Shown here piece after piece: positions 1 through 5,564 of a stretch of DNA of 7,281 nucleotides (position 1 is the first letter of the stretch; every line of letters begins with the position of its first letter). A program made the position numbers and the translations under genes. This DNA comes from an uncultured Collinsella sp. (GTDB lineage Bacteria; Actinomycetota; Coriobacteriia; Coriobacteriales; Coriobacteriaceae): positions 1 to 7,281 of the forward strand of contig CAUCXP010000074.1 in assembly GCA_958446785.1 (NCBI GenBank), read 5' to 3'. The notes beneath the pieces were generated by a model that saw only the letters and a list, made by a program, of their open reading frames with translations, had not been told where the DNA came from and ran no database searches.

Positions 1-194
1 GCACTGCCGTGGTGGACGGCCAGCTCGTGACCAATGGTGGCCGCGTGCTTGCCGTGACCGCTCTGGGTGACACGTTCGAGAACGCTCGCAACCTTGCCTA
101 CGAGGCCTGCGAGAAGATTGCTTTTGAAGGCAAGACCCTGCGCCACGACATCGGCCTGCGCGCGCTGCGCGGCCGCGACGCCTGGGATGCCTAA
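1..194 (+). CDS. purD: Phosphoribosylamine-glycine ligase (GAR synthetase), C-terminal end only
   Basis: This is the last 64 or so codons of an open frame that enters from the left edge (first whole codon at 3) and stops at TAA 192-194. PurD is the cytosolic ATP-grasp enzyme that joins glycine to 5-phosphoribosylamine in the second step of purine synthesis. The fragment shows the typical PurD C-terminal domain pattern: GGRVLAVTALGDT, then a helix with AYEACEKI, then FEG and RHDIG close to the end. About 12 residues (LRALRGRDAWDA) follow the RHDIG motif, slightly longer than many family members. The catalytic ATP-grasp core lies outside the window, so activity cannot be judged. The Nudix gene starts 21 nt downstream on the same strand, so the two are probably co-transcribed. 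The identification rests on motif recognition of a short fragment but the match is characteristic. Confidence 0.88.
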   Translation, partial: TAVVDGQLVTNGGRVLAVTALGDTFENARNLAYEACEKIAFEGKTLRHDIGLRALRGRDAWDA

Positions 195-199
195 AATCC

Positions 200-205
200 G
201 AGAGG
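200..205 (+). promoter_or_regulatory. Ribosome binding site GAGAGG deciding the Nudix start
   Basis: GAGAGG is the only purine-rich Shine-Dalgarno-like stretch before the Nudix gene. It lies 10 nt before ATG 216 but only 1 nt before the in-frame ATG 207. The spacing favours 216 as the true start and makes the protein three residues shorter than the longest possible frame. Confidence 0.55.
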
Positions 206-215
206 AATGAGACGG

Positions 216-911
216 ATGGACGAGAAGAACGAAGAGCTCGTGGATGCGCAGATCGTCGAGGAGGACAGCCGCATGTATGGGCACGCCGAGGGCGAGCCTG
301 GTGGCGAGGTCGCTGACGAGCCGGCGCTGGTGTTGGGCGACGACGACCCGCACGATGTCGAGCTGCACGAGAAGATTCTTTCGGAGGAGTGCGCCTGGAA
401 GGGCAAGATCCTCGACGTCCACCGTCTTGAGGTTGAGCTGCCCAACGGTCGCCGCAGCGCCCGCGATATCGTTCGCCATCCGGGTGCGGCGGCCGTTGTG
501 GCGCTGACCGAGAGCGGCAAGATCGTACTGGTGCGTCAGTACCGCACCGCTATCGACCGCGTGACGGTCGAGATTCCCGCCGGCAAGCTCGATCCAGGCG
601 AGGACCCGCTCGATTGCGCCAAACGCGAGCTGCATGAGGAGACGGGCTTTAGGGCTGGTCGCATTCGCTTTTTGACGTCGATTGTCACGTCCTGCGGTTT
701 TTGCGATGAGATCATCCACATCTACTTGGCTACCAAGCTCGAGTTTGATGCGCCCAACCCCGATGATGACGAGTTTGTCAACGTGGACCTGGTGCCGCTG
801 CACGAGCTGATCGACGCCGTGCTCGACGGCAAGATCGAAGACGCCAAGACCGTCGTGGGCGCCTTGGCCTGCGATAGCATCGCGCACCGCTTGGGCGGAG
901 CGGAGCTCTAG
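216..911 (+). CDS. Nudix hydrolase, ADP-ribose pyrophosphatase (NudF) type
   Basis: A 231-residue cytosolic protein. Family members of this type hydrolyse ADP-ribose, or related nucleoside diphosphate sugars, to AMP and ribose 5-phosphate using divalent metal. A perfect Nudix box (GX5EX7REUXEEXGU) spans residues 123-145, beginning GKLDPGE and containing RELHEETGF; the metal-binding glutamates are E138, E141 and E142. Upstream LPNGRRSARDIVRHPGA (about residues 75-91) and VEIPAGKLDPGE match the ADP-ribose pyrophosphatase subfamily. Two oddities are visible. First, the first 50 or so residues form an acidic, low-complexity extension absent from the roughly 185-residue Bacillus-type enzyme. Second, the subfamily's usual SPGF motif 15 residues after the Nudix box reads SCGF here (Cys160), so the proline associated with ADP-ribose specificity is missing. 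The longest frame begins at ATG 207, but the ribosome binding site fits ATG 216 better. It follows purD by 21 nt. Nudix membership is certain; exact substrate is not. Confidence 0.9.
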   Translation: MDEKNEELVDAQIVEEDSRMYGHAEGEPGGEVADEPALVLGDDDPHDVELHEKILSEECAWKGKILDVHRLEVELPNGRRSARDIVRHPGAAAVVALTESGKIVLVRQYRTAIDRVTVEIPAGKLDPGEDPLDCAKRELHEETGFRAGRIRFLTSIVTSCGFCDEIIHIYLATKLEFDAPNPDDDEFVNVDLVPLHELIDAVLDGKIEDAKTVVGALACDSIAHRLGGAEL

Positions 912-939
912 GTTACGCGGTTTTACCAAACCGCGTAAC
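912..939. repeat. Perfect 12-bp inverted repeat after the Nudix stop codon (hairpin)
   Basis: Immediately after the TAG stop (909-911), 912-923 is the exact reverse complement of 928-939, with a 4-nt loop TACC. The RNA would form a very stable 12-bp stem. No run of T follows (the next bases are GAGTCGAC), so it is not a canonical intrinsic terminator. It may protect the 3' end of the purD-Nudix message, end transcription in a U-tract-independent way, or work with the palindrome just downstream. Confidence 0.8.
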
Positions 940-952
940 GAGTCGACGCTGC

Positions 953-1050
953 AAACGCCCCTAAGCGGCAATCTGCCTTTCAATCGTCGCTCGCGTACCG
1001 AAGTACGCGTCGCTCCTCTTTCAAGGCACCTTGCTTGCTTAGGGACGTTT
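953..1050. repeat. Long imperfect palindrome, candidate REP/MITE-like intergenic element
   Basis: The two ends (953-966 and 1037-1050) are inverted repeats matching at 13 of 14 positions. Inside them, GCAA 968-971 pairs with TTGC 1031-1034, GCCTT 975-979 pairs with AAGGC 1023-1027, and an apical 7-bp stem (992-998 with 1003-1009) is capped by a CGAA tetraloop. The whole folds into one interrupted hairpin almost 100 nt long. An 8-bp direct repeat GACGCTGC occurs at 945-952, abutting the left end, and at 1056-1063, 5 nt beyond the right end. No open reading frame of note lies inside. This architecture resembles non-autonomous palindromic elements scattered between genes; copy number in the genome cannot be seen from here. 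Confidence 0.6.
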
Positions 1051-1110
1051 TCGCTGACGCTGCCAGAACATCGGCGTTATGCTTGTTGGGACGCTTTGTT
1101 TTCAGCCTGA

Positions 1111-1123
1111 CCGGTTCAACCGG
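1111..1123. promoter_or_regulatory. Short palindrome CCGGTT-C-AACCGG upstream of the ABC transporter gene
   Basis: A perfect 6-bp inverted repeat with a 1-nt centre sits 35 nt before the ABC exporter start codon, just upstream of a weak -10-like TATTTA (1135-1140). It could be an operator for the exporter gene, many of which have local repressors, but no convincing -35 box accompanies it and the palindrome is short. Its role is a guess. Confidence 0.25.
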
Positions 1124-1158
1124 ATTTCTCACGCTATTTATTTCTCTTCGAGGATTGC

Positions 1159-2931
1159 ATGTTTAAAAGGTTTCTCTCGTATTACGAGCCCCAGATGGGG
1201 CTTTTTGTTGCCGATACTGTTTGCGCTCTGGTGCTTGCCGCCATTGACCTGGCGTTCCCCATTATCCTGCGCAATTTGACCGGTGGGCTCTTTACTCAGG
1301 GTCAGGCTGTCATTATGCAGGCGCTCGGCATGATTGCGGTGGGCTTGGTGCTGATGTATGCCGCCCGCTGCGCCTGCCGCTATTTTGTGAGCTATTGGGG
1401 TCACGTGATGGGCGCGCGTATGGAGTCCAAGATGCGCGAGGACCTGTTTGACCAGTATGAGCGCTTTAGCTTTGCGTACTTTGACCGCAACAGCTCGGGC
1501 GACATGATGAGCCGCGTGGTCAACGACCTGTTCGATATCTGCGAGGCGGCGCACCACGTGCCCGAGTGGATCATCATCTGCGGCATCGAGATTATCGGCT
1601 CGTTTGTGATCCTCTTTACCATCGCCCCGGTGCTGGCGCTCGCCATGGCCGTGGTGACGGCGGCGTTTGCGGTCATCATGTTTTGGCAGAACATGCGCAT
1701 GCGCGAGGTCTTTAGCGACAACCGCAAAAAGATCAGCGGCATCAATGCGCAGCTGCAGGATTCGCTGGCGGGCATGCGCGTGGTCAAGAGTTTTGCCAAT
1801 GAGGAGACCGAACGCTTCAAGTTCCGCGCCTCCAACAATCGCTATCTTTCGTCCAAGGAGAACATGTATCACGCCATGGGCGTCTATACTGCGACGTATG
1901 GCCTGCTCTCGGGTGTGCTCTATGTGATCGTGGTACTGCTGGGCGGCTGGCTGGTCGCCCAGGGACAGCTGCAGGCGGTCGATATGGCGACCTTTGCACT
2001 CTATATTTCGCTGTTCTGCACGCCGCTCGAGACACTCGTCAATTCGGCCGAAACGTATCAGAAGGCTATCGCCGGCTTTAAGCGTATGGACGAGGTGCTC
2101 TCGACCGCGCCGGATATCCAGGACAAGCCGGGCGCCACGGATCTGCAGGTGACTGCCGGCGCCGTGGATTATCACGACGTGTGCTTTAACTACGAGGACG
2201 TTGAGCTGGGCGAGGGTGATGCCGACGAGCGTCCCGTTATCGACCATATGAATCTGTCCATCAAGCCCGGGCAGACCATCGCTTTGGTTGGCCCTTCGGG
2301 CGGTGGCAAGTCCACGACCTGTTCGCTGCTGCCGCGCTTTTATGACGTGGCTGCCGGATCCATTAGCATCGACGGCCAGGACGTGCGCGATGTGACGCAG
2401 CAGAGCCTGCGCCGCGCCATCGGCCTGGTGCAGCAGGATGTCTACCTGTTTGACGGAACAATCGGCGAGAACATCGCTTACGGCAAGCCGGGCGCTACGG
2501 CAGAAGAGATCGCCGAGGCCGCCCGTCGCGCCAACATCGATGCCTTTATCGAGTCGCTTCCACAGGGCTATGACACGGTCGTGGGCGAGCGCGGCAGCCG
2601 TCTTTCGGGCGGACAGAAGCAGCGCGTTGCCATTGCGCGTGTGTTTCTCAAGAACCCCAAGATCCTGATTTTGGACGAGGCGACGAGTGCTTTGGATAAC
2701 GAGAGCGAGGAGGCGGTGCAGGAGTCACTCGAAGAGCTGGCACGCGGCCGCACCACGATTATCATCGCCCATCGTCTTTCGACCATTAAGCATGCCGATG
2801 AGATTGCGACCGTTGAGCATGGTCGCGTTGTGGAGCGTGGCACGCACGAGGAGCTTCTCGCCCGTGGCGGCACCTATGCCCGTTACTATCGAATGCAGTT
2901 CGAAGGTGCGCGTGCGCACGAGCTCGACTGA
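1159..2931 (+). CDS. ABC exporter half-transporter, fused membrane and ATPase domains
   Basis: A complete 590-residue protein of the usual length for a half-size type IV ABC exporter (MsbA/LmrA/YwjA-like), expected to act as a dimer in the cytoplasmic membrane. Residues 1-300 are the membrane domain, with hydrophobic segments near 15-37, 52-75, 135-158, 160-177, 245-268 and 274-291. Residues 330-590 are the ATPase domain. All catalytic motifs are intact: A-loop aromatic near Y345, Walker A GPSGGGKST (378-386), Q-loop VQQD (424-427), signature LSGGQ (482-486), Walker B ILILDEA (502-508) with catalytic E507, D-loop SALD (510-513), and H-loop H538. A small acidic insertion (about 346-358) sits between the A-loop and the Walker A strand. 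GAGGA at 1150-1154 gives a 4-nt spacing to the ATG. An unrecognised membrane protein follows 19 nt downstream, probably in the same transcript. The substrate (drug, lipid or peptide) cannot be told from sequence. Confidence 0.93.
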   Translation: MFKRFLSYYEPQMGLFVADTVCALVLAAIDLAFPIILRNLTGGLFTQGQAVIMQALGMIAVGLVLMYAARCACRYFVSYWGHVMGARMESKMREDLFDQYERFSFAYFDRNSSGDMMSRVVNDLFDICEAAHHVPEWIIICGIEIIGSFVILFTIAPVLALAMAVVTAAFAVIMFWQNMRMREVFSDNRKKISGINAQLQDSLAGMRVVKSFANEETERFKFRASNNRYLSSKENMYHAMGVYTATYGLLSGVLYVIVVLLGGWLVAQGQLQAVDMATFALYISLFCTPLETLVNSAETYQKAIAGFKRMDEVLSTAPDIQDKPGATDLQVTAGAVDYHDVCFNYEDVELGEGDADERPVIDHMNLSIKPGQTIALVGPSGGGKSTTCSLLPRFYDVAAGSISIDGQDVRDVTQQSLRRAIGLVQQDVYLFDGTIGENIAYGKPGATAEEIAEAARRANIDAFIESLPQGYDTVVGERGSRLSGGQKQRVAIARVFLKNPKILILDEATSALDNESEEAVQESLEELARGRTTIIIAHRLSTIKHADEIATVEHGRVVERGTHEELLARGGTYARYYRMQFEGARAHELD

Positions 2932-2950
2932 TTGATATGACAGGAAGTTT

Positions 2951-3916
2951 ATGGCTGACAAGAACCCTTTGACTCCGGAAGAAGTGACGGAGTTATTCTC
3001 CGAAATCGATGCATCCGGCGTCTTGGATCCCACGCTTGCCAAAAAGCGAACCGAGCGCATGCGTGAGAAGGAGGCTGCGGCCAAGCGCGGTGACAAAGCG
3101 GCGCTAGCGCAGCTGCGCAGCGAGGACCGCGCGAGCCAGGCAAAACATATCGACCCGCTGTCCGAGGACGATCCTTCGGGCTCGCAGGTGAGCCATACCA
3201 TTACGAAGACCGCGATGGCCGTAGTCATTGGTATTTTGGTGCTGATCGTGGGCATGCAGATCGGCTACGGCGTGATGCGCCGTCTGAATACCGCCAACCT
3301 GTCCGAGAGCGTTTCGGTGGATACCGTCTCGACCGCGCTCAAGGGTGGACTCGAATGGGGCAACGGCTTTACGCAGTTCCCGCTCGATTTTTCTGTCGAC
3401 GAGGCCGATGAGCGTACGGGCACGGTTGAGGTGACGGTGTTGGACACGTCGTCTGCCAATGAGCTCGAGCTGCTGTCCAACGGGCAGATCCAGGCCGCGG
3501 CGCTTGCGACCAACGCCCTGCTCAACGACAAGATTGACCGCGTGGTGTATAACGTTCACGCCTATATCGATGAGGATAGCAACATTCAGCACGATTCCTT
3601 TTTTGGCATGTTCCCCGCGCGGGGTCATCAGAGCGCCATTTTGACGTTTGTGTGGACCAAGAGCTCATCCAACGCCACGAGCATCGACTGGAAGATGCGC
3701 ATCGTAAGCATGGACGACACCATTGCCGAGCGCATTCAAAAACAGGTGAACTCGGTTTCGTCGCTGATCGAGGACCCGGTGGTGAGCCAGACCAAGATTG
3801 ACGAGGAAAAGGCCGAACGTGACCTGGAGCATCGTCTGCATGGCCGCGAGATTTTCCGCGGCGGCAAGCCCGATCGCTCACCGTCCGATCTGCTGGAACA
3901 GGACAAGAAAAAGTAA
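2951..3916 (+). CDS. Unrecognised single-pass membrane protein
   Basis: A 321-residue protein that I cannot assign to a named family. Residues 1-85 are charged and probably cytoplasmic, rich in Lys, Arg, Glu and Ala (about 28-65 looks helical, with a KKRTERMREKEAAAKR stretch). Residues 87-107 form one hydrophobic segment (TAMAVVIGILVLIVGMQIGY) with no signal-peptidase site, followed by MRR. The remaining 210 or so residues form a soluble domain with alternating hydrophobic strands (for example TGTVEVTVLD and SAILTFVW), a helical stretch around 174-192, and a charged C-terminal tail ending in DKKK. No cysteine or obvious catalytic motif stands out. The start ATG has AGGAAG at 2942-2947 and lies 19 nt after the ABC exporter stop, so the two are likely co-transcribed; a strong terminator follows. 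A role alongside the exporter or in the envelope is only inferred from position. The coding assignment itself is secure given codon use and clean boundaries. Confidence 0.85.
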   Translation: MADKNPLTPEEVTELFSEIDASGVLDPTLAKKRTERMREKEAAAKRGDKAALAQLRSEDRASQAKHIDPLSEDDPSGSQVSHTITKTAMAVVIGILVLIVGMQIGYGVMRRLNTANLSESVSVDTVSTALKGGLEWGNGFTQFPLDFSVDEADERTGTVEVTVLDTSSANELELLSNGQIQAAALATNALLNDKIDRVVYNVHAYIDEDSNIQHDSFFGMFPARGHQSAILTFVWTKSSSNATSIDWKMRIVSMDDTIAERIQKQVNSVSSLIEDPVVSQTKIDEEKAERDLEHRLHGREIFRGGKPDRSPSDLLEQDKKK

Positions 3917-3922
3917 GACGCC

Positions 3923-3962
3923 ATCATCCCGCGTGAGCCACAAGCCCCGCGGGATGATTTTT
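3923..3962 (+). terminator. Intrinsic terminator after the ABC exporter/membrane protein unit
   Basis: A perfect 11-bp GC-rich stem (3923-3933 with 3948-3958) with a 14-nt loop is followed by TTTTT (3958-3962), starting 6 nt past the membrane-protein stop codon. On the opposite strand no T run follows, so it acts on rightward transcription only. It separates the exporter unit from carAB, which must therefore have its own promoter. Confidence 0.9.
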
Positions 3963-3973
3963 CTGGGACGGGG

Positions 3974-4013
3974 ATTAAATAATCATTATGCATAGAAAGT
4001 CATAATTATCATT
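3974..4013. promoter_or_regulatory. AT-rich island with two near-palindromes, possible ARG-box-like operator
   Basis: In otherwise GC-rich DNA this stretch is mostly A and T. It contains ATAATCATTAT (3979-3989), running on into TTATGCA (3986-3992), and ATAATTAT (4002-4009). Aligned as 14-bp ARG-box-like sites, their centres are about 20 bp apart, close to the helical spacing of paired ArgR sites known upstream of arginine-pathway genes including enterobacterial carAB. The matches are degenerate: one half-site fits well, the others only partly. It could equally be an AT-rich promoter UP region or contain an upstream carAB promoter. Confidence 0.3.
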
Positions 4014-4059
4014 TCGTAAACAATTTGATGAAATTAACGCCATGAGGCATGCTTGCGGT

Positions 4060-4065
4060 TACAAT
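4060..4065 (+). promoter_or_regulatory. Possible carA promoter -10 element TACAAT
   Basis: TACAAT matches the bacterial -10 consensus at 5 of 6 positions and would start transcription near 4072, giving a leader of about 50 nt that contains the complete PyrR loop. No good -35 box sits at the usual distance; TTAACG at 4034-4039 is 20 nt away, which is long. The hexamer also forms the loop of a small 5-bp hairpin (4055-4059 with 4066-4070). A promoter is needed here because a terminator lies upstream, but its exact place is uncertain. Confidence 0.35.
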
Positions 4066-4086
4066 ACCGCGAGGCCTAACTACACA

Positions 4087-4119
4087 CCTTTAAGCCGGTC
4101 CTGTGAGACCGGGAAGGAG
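4087..4119 (+). promoter_or_regulatory. PyrR-binding RNA hairpin overlapping the carA ribosome binding site
   Basis: The leader RNA forms a 6-bp upper stem CCGGTC/GACCGG (4095-4100 with 4107-4112) with hexaloop CUGUGA (4101-4106). A purine-containing internal loop (UAAG on the 5' side, G on the 3' side) separates it from a 4-bp lower stem CCUU/AAGG (4087-4090 with 4114-4117). The UCC-N-GNGAG loop context and layout match PyrR-binding loops of pyrimidine genes in Firmicutes and Actinobacteria. The lower stem contains the AAGG of the carA Shine-Dalgarno AAGGAG (4114-4119), only 4 nt before the ATG, and no terminator lies between hairpin and gene. This points to translational repression: UMP/UTP-bound PyrR would stabilise the hairpin and hide the ribosome binding site, as described for actinobacterial pyr operons. 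pyrR itself is not in the window. Confidence 0.85.
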
Positions 4120-4123
4120 AATT

Positions 4124-5563
4124 ATGGCGAACAACCATACCGCGGGCGCTGCCGCCCGCACCTTCGCGCCCAGCGAGCTTTGCCAGCATATGCTGGCCAA
4201 AACCAGCAAGGGCACCTGCGGTCCCTGTATCCTGTATCTTGAGGATGGGACCATTTTTTATGGACGTGCATGCGGCGCCGAGGGCACCGCGACCGGCGAA
4301 GTCTGCTTCAACACCTCGCTCGAGGGCTACTTTGAGGTCATGACCGACCCGAGTTATGCCGGCCAAATTGTAACCATGACCTATCCGCAGATCGGCAATT
4401 ACGGTATCGACGAGACCGATGTCCAGTCGGCCTTCCCTGGCGACGCCGTGCGCCCTGCGAGCGCTCCGGCTATGCGCGGCATGATCGTTCGCGACATGTG
4501 CGCCACGCCTTCTAACTGGCGCTCGGCCGTCAGCGTGCCGGAGTACCTGCGCGCTCACGGCATCGTCGCTATCGAGGGTGTCGACACCCGCGCTCTGGTG
4601 CGCCATCTGCGCGACAATGGTTCCAAAATGGGCATTATCTCGACCGAGATCTTCGACGTCGACGAGCTTGCCGAGCGTCTGGCCGCAGCGCCCACGCTGG
4701 TAGGCGAGAACCTGGTCAAGACCGTAAGTTGCCCCGCGCCTCACGAGTTTGTGGCCGCCGACCTGCCTGCCACGCATGACTTTGCGCTTGCGGTTGCCGC
4801 TCCTGCCCGTCACAAAGTGGTCGCCTACGACTGCGGTGTGAAGCGCGGCATTCTGGAGGGGCTGGTCCGCGCCGGCTGCGACCTGACCGTCGTGCCGTGG
4901 GATACTCCCGCCCAGCAGGTGCTCGAGATGAATCCCGATGGCGTCTTTTTGTCCAACGGCCCCGGCGACCCCGACGCCGTGGTGGAGACCTACGAGCAGG
5001 TGCAGCAGCTGATCGGCAAGGTGCCGGTCTTTGGTATTTGCCTAGGTCACCAGATGATCAGCTTGGCCTGCGGCGCCCAAATGGAAAAGCTTAAATTCGG
5101 TCACCGTGGCGGTAACCAGCCGGTTATGAATCTGGTGAGCCGTCGCGTGGAGATCACCGCGCAAAACCACGGCTTTGGCCTGCTGTTCCCCAGTCTGGGC
5201 AAACTGATTCCGGAGCTTTCCGGCGGCGAAACCGAGCATGCGGCCGATGGCGACCTGCGCGCCTGGGTGCGCCGCGGTATCGCGCCGGTCGTGATGAACG
5301 AGCGCTTTGGCCGCATTCGCCTGACACATGTGAACCTCAACGACGGCACCGCCGAGGGCATCCAGCTGCTCGACGCCCCGTGCTTCTCGGTCCAATACCA
5401 CCCCGAGGCTTCGCCCGGCCCCACCGATGCCCACTATCTCTTTACCGCCTTTACGCGACTCATGGACGGCGAGGAGAACTACCTGGACATCGACACCGCG
5501 AAGGACCGCCTCGCCGGCTGGAATTTCGCCGAGTCCGAGAACGCTGCGACCGAGGAGAACTAA
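4124..5563 (+). CDS. carA: Carbamoyl phosphate synthetase small (glutaminase) subunit
   Basis: A 479-residue cytosolic subunit that hydrolyses glutamine and channels ammonia to CarB. The N-terminal CPSase small domain covers about 34-210, with [35 protein letters not shown] and [14 protein letters not shown]. The class I glutaminase domain covers about 230-445, with NGPGDP (278-283), the nucleophile elbow GICLGHQ with Cys306, and YHPEASPGP with His426 and Glu428, completing the Cys-His-Glu triad. It is about 100 residues longer than the 382-residue E. coli protein, through an N-terminal extension of roughly 35 residues, an insertion of about 36 residues between Cys306 and His426 (around 352-391), and a C-terminal tail of about 30. 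ATG 4124 is chosen because AAGGAG at 4114-4119 precedes it; the in-frame GTG at 4103 lies in the PyrR hairpin loop. The carB start follows its stop by 1 nt, so the two are translationally coupled. Confidence 0.97.
   Translation: MANNHTAGAAARTFAPSELCQHMLAKTSKGTCGPCILYLEDGTIFYGRACGAEGTATGEVCFNTSLEGYFEVMTDPSYAGQIVTMTYPQIGNYGIDETDVQSAFPGDAVRPASAPAMRGMIVRDMCATPSNWRSAVSVPEYLRAHGIVAIEGVDTRALVRHLRDNGSKMGIISTEIFDVDELAERLAAAPTLVGENLVKTVSCPAPHEFVAADLPATHDFALAVAAPARHKVVAYDCGVKRGILEGLVRAGCDLTVVPWDTPAQQVLEMNPDGVFLSNGPGDPDAVVETYEQVQQLIGKVPVFGICLGHQMISLACGAQMEKLKFGHRGGNQPVMNLVSRRVEITAQNHGFGLLFPSLGKLIPELSGGETEHAADGDLRAWVRRGIAPVVMNERFGRIRLTHVNLNDGTAEGIQLLDAPCFSVQYHPEASPGPTDAHYLFTAFTRLMDGEENYLDIDTAKDRLAGWNFAESENAATEEN
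5552..5557 (+). promoter_or_regulatory. carB ribosome binding site GAGGAG inside the end of carA
   Basis: GAGGAG lies within the last codons of carA (Glu-Glu), 7 nt before the carB ATG at 5565. With only 1 nt between carA stop and carB start, ribosomes finishing carA can restart on carB, keeping the subunits in balance. It also supports ATG 5565 as the start. Confidence 0.75.
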
Positions 5564-5564
5564 C

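Noticed and set aside
945..1063. CRISPR-like repeat
   Set aside because: There is only one copy of the palindrome and no regularly spaced repeats or cas genes.
1138..2247. Open frame of 369 codons on the - strand opposite the ABC exporter
   Set aside because: It lies against a complete ABC exporter membrane domain; the composition is His- and Arg-rich with no motif, typical of a shadow frame in GC-rich DNA.
3104..3628. Open frame of 174 codons on the - strand opposite the unrecognised membrane protein
   Set aside because: The + strand frame has a good ribosome binding site, a membrane segment and clean operon boundaries; the reverse frame has none of these.
4055..4070. Small hairpin GCGGT/ACCGC as a terminator or attenuator
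   Set aside because: The stem is only 5 bp with no T run after it; the loop TACAAT is more easily read as a -10 element.
4103..4123. GTG 4103 as the carA start
   Set aside because: It lies in the loop of the PyrR hairpin with no upstream ribosome binding site, whereas ATG 4124 has AAGGAG at the right distance.
4042..4242. Small + strand frame from ATG 4042 overlapping the carA start, possible leader peptide
   Set aside because: No Shine-Dalgarno precedes it, it runs out of frame far into carA, and it lacks a run of arginine or other regulatory codons. The PyrR hairpin explains the leader better.
4076..4813. Open frame of 245 codons on the - strand opposite carA
   Set aside because: It is the complement of conserved CarA sequence, with no ribosome binding site or family signal seen.
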